Origin: an uncultured Bartonella sp.
GTDB taxonomy: Bacteria > Pseudomonadota > Alphaproteobacteria > Rhizobiales > Rhizobiaceae
Length of the DNA stretch: 64,000 nucleotides
Direction: 5' to 3'
Assembly (NCBI RefSeq): GCF_945277285.1
Contig: NZ_CALYPR010000001.1
Location: forward strand, 434,001-498,000
Shown: piece by piece, positions 7,393 through 16,151 of the stretch
How the letters are laid out: each line of letters starts with the position of its first letter
How positions within the stretch are numbered: the first letter of the stretch is position 1
The notes under the pieces: model-generated
What the model was told of the DNA's origin: nothing
Seen by the model: the letters and a program-made list of their open reading frames with translations, nothing else
Databases searched by the model: none
Made by a program: the position numbers and the translations under genes

Positions 7393-9486
7393 CTAATCGG
7401 CAATTGTCCCCAGAGTCTTGACTTCGACACCACGGGCAATTTCCGCATGGGAGAGAACCGGCAAGGTAGCAAATAGCCGTTCAATAATCATGCGAACATA
7501 AGGCCGTGCTTCCGGAGAGGTGATAAGAACAAATCTTTCACCTTTTTCCATATGTTTACGAATAGCATTCGTAGCCTCTGTACCAAATTTTTCAAGCTCT
7601 CTCGGGTCGATATCAAATTCGACAATCTCGCCTTTGGCATCACGTTTCAATGCTTGATGGAAAACCAGATCCCAATGACTACCAAGCCGCAGAACATTTA
7701 ATACACCATTATCGGACAAATCTCCACAAATCTGTTGTGACATGCGCATACGAACATGTTCGACAATCAATTCGGCACGCCGTACATGGGGAGCAATTTC
7801 CGCAATCGCTTCAAGAATCTGATCGAGATTGCTGATAGAAACACGTTCGGCCAACAACAGTTTCAACACTGATTGCAATCCGGAATAGGAAAGATGTGCC
7901 GGACAAATTTCTTCCAGAAGTTTGCGGTATTCCGGCCCCAAACGTTCGAGAAGAATACGCATATCCTTGTATGATAACAACTGTGCCAAATTATTGCGTA
8001 GAACCTCACTCAAATGGGTGAGCAATATCGAAAGGTTATCAACCGCCATATATCCTTCACGGGCAAGTTCTGAACGGAAAGTTTCTGAAGTGGCAAAAGC
8101 ACGCATGCCAAATGCCGGTTCACGCACTTCTTCTCCAGGAAGGTTTGGTATCGGTTTCTCGCCGAGCATAACCAAAACATCGCCAATACGCATTTCATAG
8201 GAAGCAACAATCGTGCCATGCAATTTGATCTGGTAGGATTTGGGTGGTGTCTTATAGTCGTCGGTTACTTCAATCTCGGGAATAACAAAGCCAAAATCGA
8301 TTGCAAATTTACGACGCATTTTAGCAACGCGGTTCGCTAGTTCAGCCTGATGAGGCAACAAACGCGTCGATAATTGTTTGCCCAGCGTCAATTCAATAGC
8401 GGGCTTTTCAAGCGAAGCTTTGACCGACTGGCTTTCCTCTTTCTGGGCAATAGCATCGGCCTGTGCTTGCAAAGCCTGTTGTTCTGCTGCTTCGCGTTGC
8501 AAACGGCGTGGAATTGAAAAGCCGATACCGGCGAGTAATGCAGCTATTGTCAGGAACGGAAAAGCCGGCAAGCCTGGCATCAAGCCCAACACAGCAAGCA
8601 AAACAGCGGCAACAAACAACGCCTTGGGATAGCCACCTAACTGGCCAAAAACCGCTTTTTCGGTTGAACCGCGTGTACCGCCTTTTGAAACTAGAAGACC
8701 GGCAGCCAGAGAAACAATCAGTGCGGGTATCTGGGTAACCAGTCCATCGCCAACCGAAAGCTTGGTAAAAACATCGGCTGCCTGCGAAATATCCATGCCA
8801 TGGCGTGTTACACCAATAACAATACCGCCAAAAATATTGACAGCCGTAATAATAAGACCAGCGACCGCATCACCGCGGACAAATTTGGAAGCACCATCCA
8901 TCGAACCGAAAAAAGAACTTTCTTCTTCCAATTCACGACGGCGAACTTGCGCCTGCTTTTCATCAATCAATCCGGACGAAAGATCGGCGTCAATGGCCAT
9001 CTGTTTACCAGGAATAGCATCCAAAGTGAAACGGGCACCAACTTCGGCAATACGTGTTGCACCTTTGGTAATGACCAGAAAGTTGACAATAATCAGAATT
9101 GCAAAGACAACAAGACCAATGACAAAATCACCGCCCATCACGAATTGTGAAAACCCGTGAATAACATGGCCGGCGGCTGTGTAGCCTTCGTCACCATGGG
9201 TCAGGATAACACGTGTTGTCGCAATATTGAGTGACAGGCGCAACATCGTGGCAATAAGCAACACAGTTGGAAAAGCCGAAAAATCAAGTGGTCGCTGGAT
9301 CCACAAAGCCACCATCAAAATCAAAACTGAAAATGCTATTGAGAATGATAGCCCCATATCCAGAACAAATGACGGAACAGGCAAAAACAGAACCGTCAAT
9401 ATAATGACAATACCGGCAGCGAAACCAATGTCACTACCGGAAAATTTACTGCTTTTGCTAATCGAGTTTACGGCACTTTGCTGCAC
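7393..9486 (-). CDS. flhA: Flagellar export gate protein FlhA
   Basis: The product is about 697 residues, the usual size for FlhA, the largest gate component of flagellar type III export. The N-terminal half has eight membrane helices and the family signature '[21 protein letters not shown]', followed by '[20 protein letters not shown]' and '[19 protein letters not shown]'. The C-terminal half is the cytoplasmic substrate/chaperone docking domain. The start is taken as GTG at 9486 because AAGGAG lies 6 bases upstream; a longer frame to 9531 exists but lacks a ribosome site and adds residues not typical of the family. It heads the minus-strand operon flhA-fliR-FliJ-like-FlgJ-like-FlgN-like-FliL-like. 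Confidence 0.95.
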   Translation of the reverse strand: MQQSAVNSISKSSKFSGSDIGFAAGIVIILTVLFLPVPSFVLDMGLSFSIAFSVLILMVALWIQRPLDFSAFPTVLLIATMLRLSLNIATTRVILTHGDEGYTAAGHVIHGFSQFVMGGDFVIGLVVFAILIIVNFLVITKGATRIAEVGARFTLDAIPGKQMAIDADLSSGLIDEKQAQVRRRELEEESSFFGSMDGASKFVRGDAVAGLIITAVNIFGGIVIGVTRHGMDISQAADVFTKLSVGDGLVTQIPALIVSLAAGLLVSKGGTRGSTEKAVFGQLGGYPKALFVAAVLLAVLGLMPGLPAFPFLTIAALLAGIGFSIPRRLQREAAEQQALQAQADAIAQKEESQSVKASLEKPAIELTLGKQLSTRLLPHQAELANRVAKMRRKFAIDFGFVIPEIEVTDDYKTPPKSYQIKLHGTIVASYEMRIGDVLVMLGEKPIPNLPGEEVREPAFGMRAFATSETFRSELAREGYMAVDNLSILLTHLSEVLRNNLAQLLSYKDMRILLERLGPEYRKLLEEICPAHLSYSGLQSVLKLLLAERVSISNLDQILEAIAEIAPHVRRAELIVEHVRMRMSQQICGDLSDNGVLNVLRLGSHWDLVFHQALKRDAKGEIVEFDIDPRELEKFGTEATNAIRKHMEKGERFVLITSPEARPYVRMIIERLFATLPVLSHAEIARGVEVKTLGTIAD

Positions 9487-9831
9487 GTTGTTCTCCTTAA
9501 CACGAAAAAGGCGTGACAATGTGATCACCATTGTCTTGACCTTTAAGTCCTGTCACAAAATAGAAAACGAAGCTTGCGCGAAGGTGGTGGGCACAGGCGT
9601 TAAAGCTCACGGAATTTTACAAAAAAGTAATAATCATAGCCTAAAAGTGATGTTAAATAGGCGATTGACCACAATGAAGTGAAAAAACTTCAGAAGAAAG
9701 CCAGCAAAAATATCCGGAAAACCGGAATTTTTAAAAAAATTATGGAACTTTTTTCAATTGCCCGAATTGTAACACAATGTTATATTACGTGTTGTAATGT
9801 TTCGTGATAGACAAAGAAATTGAGGTGTGAC
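9487..9831. other. Intergenic region upstream of flhA, holding an AT-rich GGAAC motif
   Basis: This is the presumed promoter region for flhA on the minus strand and for the small peptide gene at 9832 on the plus strand. It contains a long A/T motif followed by GGAAC and six T at 9727-9754, which occurs nearly unchanged near 24225. No coding frame with a ribosome site was seen. Confidence 0.5.
9727..9754 (+). promoter_or_regulatory. Shared ATTTTT-A7-TT / GGAAC-T6 motif, copy 1
   Basis: Fifteen bases (ATTTTTAAAAAAATT) followed after two bases by GGAACTTTTTT. The same two blocks occur at 24225-24251 with a one-base spacer. GGAAC is the -35 core of EcfG-type general-stress promoters in alphaproteobacteria, but I do not see a convincing CGTT -10 at 16-17 bases here. 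It lies about 80 bases before the start of a 30-residue peptide gene. Confidence 0.35.
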
Positions 9832-9924
9832 ATGACAGATATGATGAAAATCGCAGTATTCTATTCCATGATGATTGTTAGCTCGAACATTGCAATTGCT
9901 TTTGCAGTTATGGGTTTAAACTAA
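9832..9924 (+). CDS. Small membrane peptide, 30 residues
   Basis: A short gene starting ATG-ACA-GAT with GAGGTG five bases upstream (9822-9827) encodes a 30-residue peptide. It has a short polar start (MTDMMK), then an uninterrupted hydrophobic segment through 'VSSNIAIAFAVMGLN', enough for one membrane helix. It stands alone between the divergent flhA and the convergent fdhD, with the GGAAC/T6 motif about 80 bases upstream. I do not recognise the peptide. The good ribosome site and strong hydrophobicity make it more than a chance frame, but its reality needs conservation to confirm. Confidence 0.45.
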   Translation: MTDMMKIAVFYSMMIVSSNIAIAFAVMGLN

Positions 9925-10022
9925 GTTTATCGGTTTGACGCAGATGGATGACATGTGCGTAGAGGGTTAGACATCAGGTTTTATAAGTACCTGTTGTCTT
10001 TTGATTTGCGACTATTTTTGGA

Positions 10023-10889
10023 TTAACGTATCCACTTCTTACCGCAATAGATTTCGAAATCTTTTTCTCGAGCACGACCGATCAACGTCATATTGCAATT
10101 TTGGCCAATATGGATTGCTTGAGAAGTTGCAGCAGACACTGCAACTACAGTGGAAGCCCCCAAAACAGCAGCTTTTTGTACCATTTCAACTGATAGACGA
10201 CTGGTCACGATAATAAAACCGTGGTCGATCGAAAGCTGGTTACGGAAAAGATACCCACACAATTTATCCAACGCATTATGTCGACCGACATCTTCGCGAA
10301 GAGCTATTATCCCTTCCTTCTTGTTGTAAAAAGCTGCAGCGTGTGCTGCCCTTGTTGCTTTATTCAATGTCTGTTTTTCACAAATTTGTCGTCCAGCGTT
10401 AAAAATTTCAGCCGCATCAAAATAGACATCGGCGCGATCAACTTTTGCGATATCACGCATAGCTGCCTCTATCGACTCTATCCCGCAAAGCCCGCAACCG
10501 ACAGGCCCAGCCATTGATCGGCGGCGCTTGCGAAATGCTTCTCGCCGATCCACGCGAAGTGCTATCTGAACATCTATGCCGCGCGGTAGTGCGACAATAT
10601 CAATATGCTCTATTTCGTCCGGGTCGCTTATAAATTCTTCAGTAAGGCTGAACCCATAGGCAAAATCCTCCAAATCTTCGGGAGAAGCCATCAATACCGC
10701 CTGTGTTGTGCCATCATAAGAAAGAGCAACGGGCACTTCTTCGGCCACCATTTTCGCGACCTGCTTTTGCTGTTCACCGGCTGCAGAAATTACATCGACA
10801 TTGACGAGTGTCGTATCACGCACGGCGAGAATGCTATTTTCCGCGTCAGAACACATATTGTCAGAGACAGTCATTTTACCATTCATCAT
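10023..10889 (-). CDS. fdhD: Formate dehydrogenase accessory sulfurtransferase FdhD
   Basis: FdhD carries sulfur from IscS to the molybdenum cofactor of formate dehydrogenases. The product (about 288 residues) has the family features: 'EVPVALSYDGTTQAVLMASPEDLEDFAYGF' near the N-terminus, the catalytic Cys-x-x-Cys loop ('PVGCGLCGIESIE') and the 'REDVGRHNALDKLCGY' and 'VTSRLSVEMVQKAA' motifs. The frame stays open to an ATG at 10952, but that adds Cys/Trp-rich residues outside the family domain, so I prefer the ATG at 10889; neither has a strong ribosome site. No formate dehydrogenase genes are beside it, so it must serve an enzyme encoded elsewhere. Confidence 0.88.
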   Translation of the reverse strand: MMNGKMTVSDNMCSDAENSILAVRDTTLVNVDVISAAGEQQKQVAKMVAEEVPVALSYDGTTQAVLMASPEDLEDFAYGFSLTEEFISDPDEIEHIDIVALPRGIDVQIALRVDRREAFRKRRRSMAGPVGCGLCGIESIEAAMRDIAKVDRADVYFDAAEIFNAGRQICEKQTLNKATRAAHAAAFYNKKEGIIALREDVGRHNALDKLCGYLFRNQLSIDHGFIIVTSRLSVEMVQKAAVLGASTVVAVSAATSQAIHIGQNCNMTLIGRAREKDFEIYCGKKWIR

Positions 10890-11084
10890 ATCAAAACACG
10901 TTATCAGCCTTACAATACAACACCAATTAAGAGCTGTTTTTTGGTCTTTCAAACGGTTTGCACAATTATTGCCAACAATTCATTCAATTATTTTATAAGT
11001 CAGAGATAGGCTTGCCAAGATTCTGATAACAGAATAATTTTGCAAGCATGTAACAATAAAATGACCTCAAGAAATGGAAATCGT

Positions 11085-11414
11085 ATGAATTTGACTGAAA
11101 TTGATGATGGCGTTTTTGTCTGTGGACAGATTACAGCCGCTTCCGTTGACGAACTTTCTAAGGCGGGTTTTAAAACAATTATCTGCAACCGCCCTGATAA
11201 TGAAGAAGCAAACCAGCCAGCCTTTCGTGAAATTGAAGAATGCGCCCACAAATACGGAATGAAAAGCTATTATATTCCTGTCACTCCGCCACATATCGAA
11301 GAAAACAGCATAAAACACATGGCTGAGGCATTAAAATCTTGCGAATATCCGTTGCTTGCTTATTGTAAATCCGGCCGGCGCGCGCAAACGCTTTATCAAC
11401 TTGCTAAAAAATAG
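11085..11414 (+). CDS. DUF442 (TIGR01244-type) phosphatase/sulfurtransferase-like protein
   Basis: This is a soluble protein of about 109 residues with a tyrosine-phosphatase-like fold. It opens with 'IDDGVFVCGQITAASVDELSKAGFKTIICNRPD' and ends with the active-site loop 'LAYCKSGRRAQTLYQLA', a Cys-x5-Arg P-loop. The family appears as a stand-alone domain or fused to a metallo-beta-lactamase sulfur dioxygenase (Blh) and is linked to sulfide handling or biofilm control in rhizobia. The start at 11085 is chosen because GGAA lies just upstream and it fits the family length; an upstream ATG at 11040 is open but unsupported. No sulfur gene adjoins it. Confidence 0.75.
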   Translation: MNLTEIDDGVFVCGQITAASVDELSKAGFKTIICNRPDNEEANQPAFREIEECAHKYGMKSYYIPVTPPHIEENSIKHMAEALKSCEYPLLAYCKSGRRAQTLYQLAKK

Positions 11415-12030
11415 CGCAAATCGCCTTAGAAACACATATTGTGCTAAAAACCGTTACCCTTCTCGTTTCCAGCTCAAAACAGCTTCAAAGCAACTTTATT
11501 CTTGCAAGCTTCTTTATGGCAATGGTTATGACGGTAACAACTGATGCGATATGCGACACTATAATTGTCACTAAAAAGTATTATAGAAACACCCGAAACC
11601 AACACAATGTCTGAGTTGCCGAATAAAAAACCAATTACAACGATACGGTTCATGGTAATTTAAAATCATATTTTGAAAAAAAACCTCAATAAAAACGATA
11701 TATTGAAAACCTTAACTAGACGATATTTAAAAAATTTTTAAAGAACAAACCGCTTGAAGCATATTAAATAAAAAATCAAAAGTCAAGCACTGATATAAAA
11801 TTATCGATACCAATTTATCACAATATTTATATTATCAATGTCAAATATTCCGATAAAGTTAAGTAATACATCCAATATTAAATAAATAATATAGAAATAT
11901 GATGAACTTATCGCTAAAATTCCGACAATTCCACCATAAAATTACTGTCACTACAATATTAATATCTTATAATGTATATCATAATCATGAAAAATTATAA
12001 CTTAATTTCATGATTATATTTGTGTATGAA
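11415..12030. other. AT-rich non-coding spacer
   Basis: About 600 bases without a convincing coding frame, very rich in A/T from 11670 onward. The only structure I can point to is the 12-bp inverted repeat at 11981-12017. There is no tRNA, repeat array or recognisable gene remnant. Confidence 0.5.
11981..12017 (-). terminator. Perfect 12-bp AT-rich inverted repeat, possible terminator of the FMN reductase gene
   Basis: ATAATCATGAAA and TTTCATGATTAT form a perfect 12-bp stem with a 13-base loop, 14 bases beyond the end of the minus-strand reductase gene. The stem is AT-rich and there is no long T-run on the minus strand, so a terminator or mRNA-end stabiliser is only a guess. Confidence 0.35.
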
Positions 12031-12591
12031 TTATTTTAATAATTTTTGAATCCATTTATCAAATGACGATAATATAGTTAAAAAGAACTTTCGTGCATCT
12101 TCATTGGCTGGTTGACCATCCTCTGTTACCAAGTTCTGGATTTTACCAAGATAGGCTTCAGGCTGCTGCATTGTTGGAACATCGTTAAACACCAGCGCTT
12201 GCCTGAGTTGATGATTAGCACCGAAACCACCGATAGAACCTTGTGAAACGGAAATAACCGCACCCGGCTTGCCGTTCCATATACCTTTTCCATAAGGGCG
12301 GGAACCAACATCAATTGCATTTTTTATTACACCGGGAACAGAACGATTATATTCGGGTGTGATAAAAATGATGGCATCAACCTTTTTCATGGCATTTCTG
12401 AAATTCTGCCATGCCAATGGTGGATTATCTGTTTCAAGATCTTCGTTATAAAGCGGAAGATCACCAATCTCGATAAAATCGAGGGCCATGTTTTTGGGGG
12501 CAAGACTAATGAAAGCCCGTCCCAATTTTCGGCTATAAGATTCTTTACGCAGACTTCCAAGTAGTATTGCGACTTTGAATTGTTTATCCAT
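12031..12591 (-). CDS. NADPH-dependent FMN reductase (ChrR/YieF family)
   Basis: The product is 186 residues with a flavodoxin-like fold. The FMN phosphate-binding loop is 'LLGSLRKESYSRKL' near residue 10, and the second flavin-contact loop is 'FITPEYNRSVPGVIKNAID' near residue 80; 'SVSQGSIGGFGA' is the third. Members reduce quinones, chromate or azo compounds with NAD(P)H and protect against oxidative stress. The gene stands alone between two AT-rich spacers, divergent from a small membrane protein. The physiological substrate cannot be told from sequence. Confidence 0.85.
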   Translation of the reverse strand: MDKQFKVAILLGSLRKESYSRKLGRAFISLAPKNMALDFIEIGDLPLYNEDLETDNPPLAWQNFRNAMKKVDAIIFITPEYNRSVPGVIKNAIDVGSRPYGKGIWNGKPGAVISVSQGSIGGFGANHQLRQALVFNDVPTMQQPEAYLGKIQNLVTEDGQPANEDARKFFLTILSSFDKWIQKLLK

Positions 12592-12817
12592 TTTTTCTCA
12601 CTTGTCCGATTGAAAAACTCTTTATTTAAAATAGGTCTCTTTCCGCGAATTTCAAAATCATGTTTAATTGATGCATTGTTTTGTTTTATTAAAAATTTTG
12701 ATTATTTGTTTACCATAAAACTCGAAAGTATCCGGATATGGCAATTTTTGCCTTCGCTACACCTTTTATTTAGACCACAATAAGAAGCATTGCTATTTCC
12801 ATTGAAAGGTAAACGCT

Positions 12818-13036
12818 GTGCCTAAACATAGTTTGGATGCATTGCAGCTATCCACATACACGCGACGGTCGCATTTTATTTATGGGATATTTGAAAATTT
12901 TCTGGTTCTTATTGTCACGCTTGTGGCGATTGTGACAATATCGTCAGTTTTTATTGACGAGTTTTCAAGCCGTGTAGACAATGGTAACACTGCCGAAATC
13001 ATTAACTATTCTCTTGATCATCAACAACTTGAATAA
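12818..13036 (+). CDS. Small membrane protein of unknown function
   Basis: A 72-residue product starting at GTG, with GAAAGGT at 12804-12810 seven bases upstream. It has a basic N-terminus ('YTRRSHF'), one membrane helix (about residues 24-45, 'GIFENFLVLIVTLVAIVTISSVFI') and a short polar C-terminus. I do not recognise it. It is flanked by an intergenic region upstream and by the convergent MipA/OmpV gene downstream. Confidence 0.5.
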   Translation: MPKHSLDALQLSTYTRRSHFIYGIFENFLVLIVTLVAIVTISSVFIDEFSSRVDNGNTAEIINYSLDHQQLE

Positions 13037-13092
13037 ATTTTCTGTCGACGATGGATCAATCGAATAAAATTTGATGATGCAAATAAATTATT

Positions 13093-14001
13093 TTATCGTA
13101 ATGTAAAATCAAAGCGGTAGGACGCGGAAAGCCCCATAGTAAACTGATTTTTATCGCCCCGCTGGAAGACCAGTGATGAATCACCGGCATCTCCGGTTAG
13201 TCGCTTAAATTCGCTAAACACGCTGGTCGTGATTTTATTTGTCGCTTTCCAAGTAATTGCTCCACCAGCGCCAAATGCCCCCCACCCGCTATCAGGATGG
13301 AATTCGCGCAAACCCGAGCGAATCGATTCGTCCGCGCTCACGCCATAATAGGTTTTGAAATAATCCTTCGTCGCATAAAAAGCCCGCGGGCCACCGGAAA
13401 TCTGTACCGATGGCGTAAGATTTTTATAGGCGTCAACCGCAATGTCTGATGTGATACCGTTATGACTGCGTATGCCCTGACGGACTTCGGCACGCCCGCG
13501 CAACCAGTCAGTGGGGTAGATTTCGGCAAAGCCACCGACCTCCCCACCCCATTTTACCCGATCTAACCCCTTAAGATCACCTGATGTGTCGCTATCGCGT
13601 TCCTGCAAGATTTTGCCAACGACCCCAAGCCTGATCAAGCTTTTTTCCAAAAGAGCGAAAGACATATTATCATTGCGCGATGAAAACCGGTTATCACCAC
13701 CTGTTTTTCCGATAGAAATGATCGGATCGATTGCAATATCGTAAGTATCATCACCTTCAAATTTTGGCGCTTCATAGACCGATGCTCCAAGGGTTAATGA
13801 CCAATTGCCGCTATAAAAATGTTGTTTTTGCGGCGCGCTTGACTGATAGTTCCGATCATCGGAAACTTGTTGTCCGGTAGAAACGTTGGTAACTCTACCT
13901 GTCTGGTAATCGTAAAGCTCTTCCGCATTTGCTTGAAGACCAATAACAGTCAGCAAACTGGTCGTGCTCGCAAACGCTAACTTTGTTACATAACTAGACA
14001 C
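13093..14001 (-). CDS. MipA/OmpV family outer-membrane protein
   Basis: A protein of about 302 residues with a classical signal peptide ('YVTKLAFASTTSLLTVIGL' then cleavage after 'ANA'). The remainder is beta-barrel-like: alternating hydrophobic strands, 'SLTLGASVYEAPKFEGDD' after a disordered linker, and a C-terminal aromatic strand ending 'SASYRFDFTLR'. The MipA/OmpV family includes scaffolds for peptidoglycan synthases and stress-induced porin-like proteins. The start is GTG at 14001 because GGAG lies 7 bases upstream and the signal peptide begins there; the frame stays open to 14064 without a signal-like start. Confidence 0.82.
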   Translation of the reverse strand: MSSYVTKLAFASTTSLLTVIGLQANAEELYDYQTGRVTNVSTGQQVSDDRNYQSSAPQKQHFYSGNWSLTLGASVYEAPKFEGDDTYDIAIDPIISIGKTGGDNRFSSRNDNMSFALLEKSLIRLGVVGKILQERDSDTSGDLKGLDRVKWGGEVGGFAEIYPTDWLRGRAEVRQGIRSHNGITSDIAVDAYKNLTPSVQISGGPRAFYATKDYFKTYYGVSADESIRSGLREFHPDSGWGAFGAGGAITWKATNKITTSVFSEFKRLTGDAGDSSLVFQRGDKNQFTMGLSASYRFDFTLR

Positions 14002-14146
14002 GTATATACTCCAGACGCTTTGAAAAACGTTTCCTGTTAAACCACCACGCCCCAACTTTTGCACACTGGCTGTCTTTCAATATTCATTTCAAGTTTTTAA
14101 CAATCTATTAAAACTTTACGTCCGGCCAAATCTTGTGAGCCTATCG

Positions 14147-15139
14147 TTACTCATTGGTAAACGTTAAGCTCTCGTCCAAGGCCGATAATGGCCGAGCCGC
14201 TTTCAAAGCCGCTTCTGCCTCATCTTTATCTTTGTTCATCTGGTCAATTAATGGTGCTAGTCCGTCGAATTTTTTTTCCGTGCGCAAATGCGAATAGAAC
14301 GACACTTCTGCCATTTGATCATAGAGATCGCCACTAAAAGAAAAAAGGTAACTTTCCAGCAAAGGGACACCATCGCCTTCTACTGTCGGGCGTTTTCCAA
14401 AACTTGCAACTCCGTCATAAAGGGTTTTGTTATTCGAGCGAAAGCGTACCGCATAAACTCCGAAAGCCAGCCCCGTTTCACCGGCAAGTGCCATATTGGC
14501 TGTCGGAAAACCCAATTTCCGTCCAAGTTTCGCACCATGGATAATTTTTGATCTTATCGTATATCGATAGCCTAAAAGACCGGCGGCTTCTTCTACCTTA
14601 CCTTCTTTAAGTAGAGTACGGATACGGCTTGAAGAAATAACAATGCCATTTTCATCACAAAACGGCGGAACTTTAATCACCGAAAACTCAAATTTCTTAC
14701 CGCATTCGGCTAAATAATCAGGTGTACCAGAACGTTTGCTGCCAAAATGGAAATCACTTCCGGTGACAATGGCTGACGCTTGAAAACGGTCACAAATGAT
14801 GCGCCTGACAAAATTTTCAGCATTCAAGCGTGAAAATTCTTCATCAAAATTCTGTTCGACAACACCGTCAAATCCCAGCAACTTGAAAATTCTTGCTTTT
14901 TCGGCCGCTGGTGTAAGCCTGTCAACTGGTGACTGTGGTCTAAAAAAACTCTTCGGGTGAGGCTCGAATGTATAAACAATTGCCGGGCGGTTTTCTTGAT
15001 GAGCAACATCAAGGGCTTCTTGCAACACCGCTTGATGGCCGCGATGGACGCCGTCGAAATTGCCGATTGCTACAACCGAATTTCTATATTCTTCCGGAAG
15101 AGCCGAAAGATCATTCAGACGCAAAAAATTGACTTTCAT
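14147..15139 (-). CDS. ribF: Bifunctional riboflavin kinase/FAD synthetase
   Basis: RibF makes FMN from riboflavin and FAD from FMN. The 330-residue product has the nucleotidyltransferase domain first ('AIGNFDGVHRGHQAVL', with the HxGH-type nucleotide-binding motif, and 'SSSRIRTLLKEGKVEEA') and the riboflavin kinase domain after about residue 185 ('HGAKLGRKLGFPTANM', 'LLESYLFSFSGDLYDQ'). Its start overlaps the stop of the preceding HAD hydrolase gene by four bases, so the two are translated together. That pairing recurs in Rhizobiales. Confidence 0.95.
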   Translation of the reverse strand: MKVNFLRLNDLSALPEEYRNSVVAIGNFDGVHRGHQAVLQEALDVAHQENRPAIVYTFEPHPKSFFRPQSPVDRLTPAAEKARIFKLLGFDGVVEQNFDEEFSRLNAENFVRRIICDRFQASAIVTGSDFHFGSKRSGTPDYLAECGKKFEFSVIKVPPFCDENGIVISSSRIRTLLKEGKVEEAAGLLGYRYTIRSKIIHGAKLGRKLGFPTANMALAGETGLAFGVYAVRFRSNNKTLYDGVASFGKRPTVEGDGVPLLESYLFSFSGDLYDQMAEVSFYSHLRTEKKFDGLAPLIDQMNKDKDEAEAALKAARPLSALDESLTFTNE

Positions 15140-15981
15140 TTAAGGGCCCACATGGTGGCAACAGGGTGACTGCCGAATTTATCAAGAAATTCAATCAACA
15201 ATGAAGGATCAACTTTGCCATTTTTTACATATTCATTCTGATGGATGCCACCCGAAATATAAAGTGTATCAAGCCCGTATTGTTGACCACCTTTGACATC
15301 GGTCATTATTCCGTCACCAATAGCAAGGATGCGCTTTTTCTCGACAACGCCCTTATTTTCTGCAAGCTTTTTCATTGCTAGATCATAAATCGGCCTGTGG
15401 GGTTTACCGGCAATCAATGTGCGCCCACCCAATTGTTCATAGGCACGGGCAAGAGCACCGGCGCACCACAATTCTTTATCGCCATGATGAACGATAATAT
15501 CAGGATTGGCGCATATAAACGGCAGGTTTCGAGATCTTAGTCTCTGCAAAAGTTCGACATAATCATCCGGTGTCTCATTTTCATCATCAAAAAGTCCGGT
15601 ACACACGACTGCCGCTGCCTCGAATTCTTCACAAAGCTCGACATCCAGTCCGTCGAACAGCGAAAGGTCACGTTCCGGCCCAATATGAAAGATTTTTTTC
15701 GGGGCTTCCTTGATGAGATAGCGTGTTGCATCACCCGAAGTGACGATGTCATCATAAAAATCCGCGCCTATTTTCAGCGATGCCAATTGTAAAACCACCC
15801 CCTGTCGCGGACGCGGCGAATTGGTGATAAGGATCACAGCCTTCCCTGACTGTCTGGCTTTCTTCAAAGCCAACAAGGCTTCGCCAAAGGCGTGGACACC
15901 ATTATGGATAACACCCCAAACATCACAAAAAACAGCGTCATACCGGTCGATAATCGCTTCTAAACTTTTGGGCTCTTCCAT
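15136..15981 (-). CDS. HAD-superfamily sugar/nucleotide phosphatase (TIGR01459-like, NagD-type)
   Basis: The product is 281 residues. HAD motif I is 'DAVFCDVWGVIHNG' (nucleophile Asp, then Trp-Gly-Val as in the NagD branch), motif II is 'VILITNSPRPRQGV', and motif IV is 'ILAIGDGIMTDVKGGQQYG'. NagD-type enzymes hydrolyse small phosphate esters. It lies upstream of and overlaps ribF, so it might act on a flavin or nucleotide phosphate, but that is only suggested by context. The gene is divergent from glnD. Confidence 0.82.
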   Translation of the reverse strand: MEEPKSLEAIIDRYDAVFCDVWGVIHNGVHAFGEALLALKKARQSGKAVILITNSPRPRQGVVLQLASLKIGADFYDDIVTSGDATRYLIKEAPKKIFHIGPERDLSLFDGLDVELCEEFEAAAVVCTGLFDDENETPDDYVELLQRLRSRNLPFICANPDIIVHHGDKELWCAGALARAYEQLGGRTLIAGKPHRPIYDLAMKKLAENKGVVEKKRILAIGDGIMTDVKGGQQYGLDTLYISGGIHQNEYVKNGKVDPSLLIEFLDKFGSHPVATMWALK

Positions 15982-16151
15982 TTTCTTGACTATACCTCGT
16001 TAAACCTCGCCGGTAAGACACCTAACGCAAGACAAAGATGATGTCATCCTCTTTCTCGCACAGCCGGAATATAGCCTATTCCATCAACTTCAAATATAGT
16101 TTAAATTTGTTTGAAGCTATAGGGAACTTGACACGAGAAGATTGGACAATC

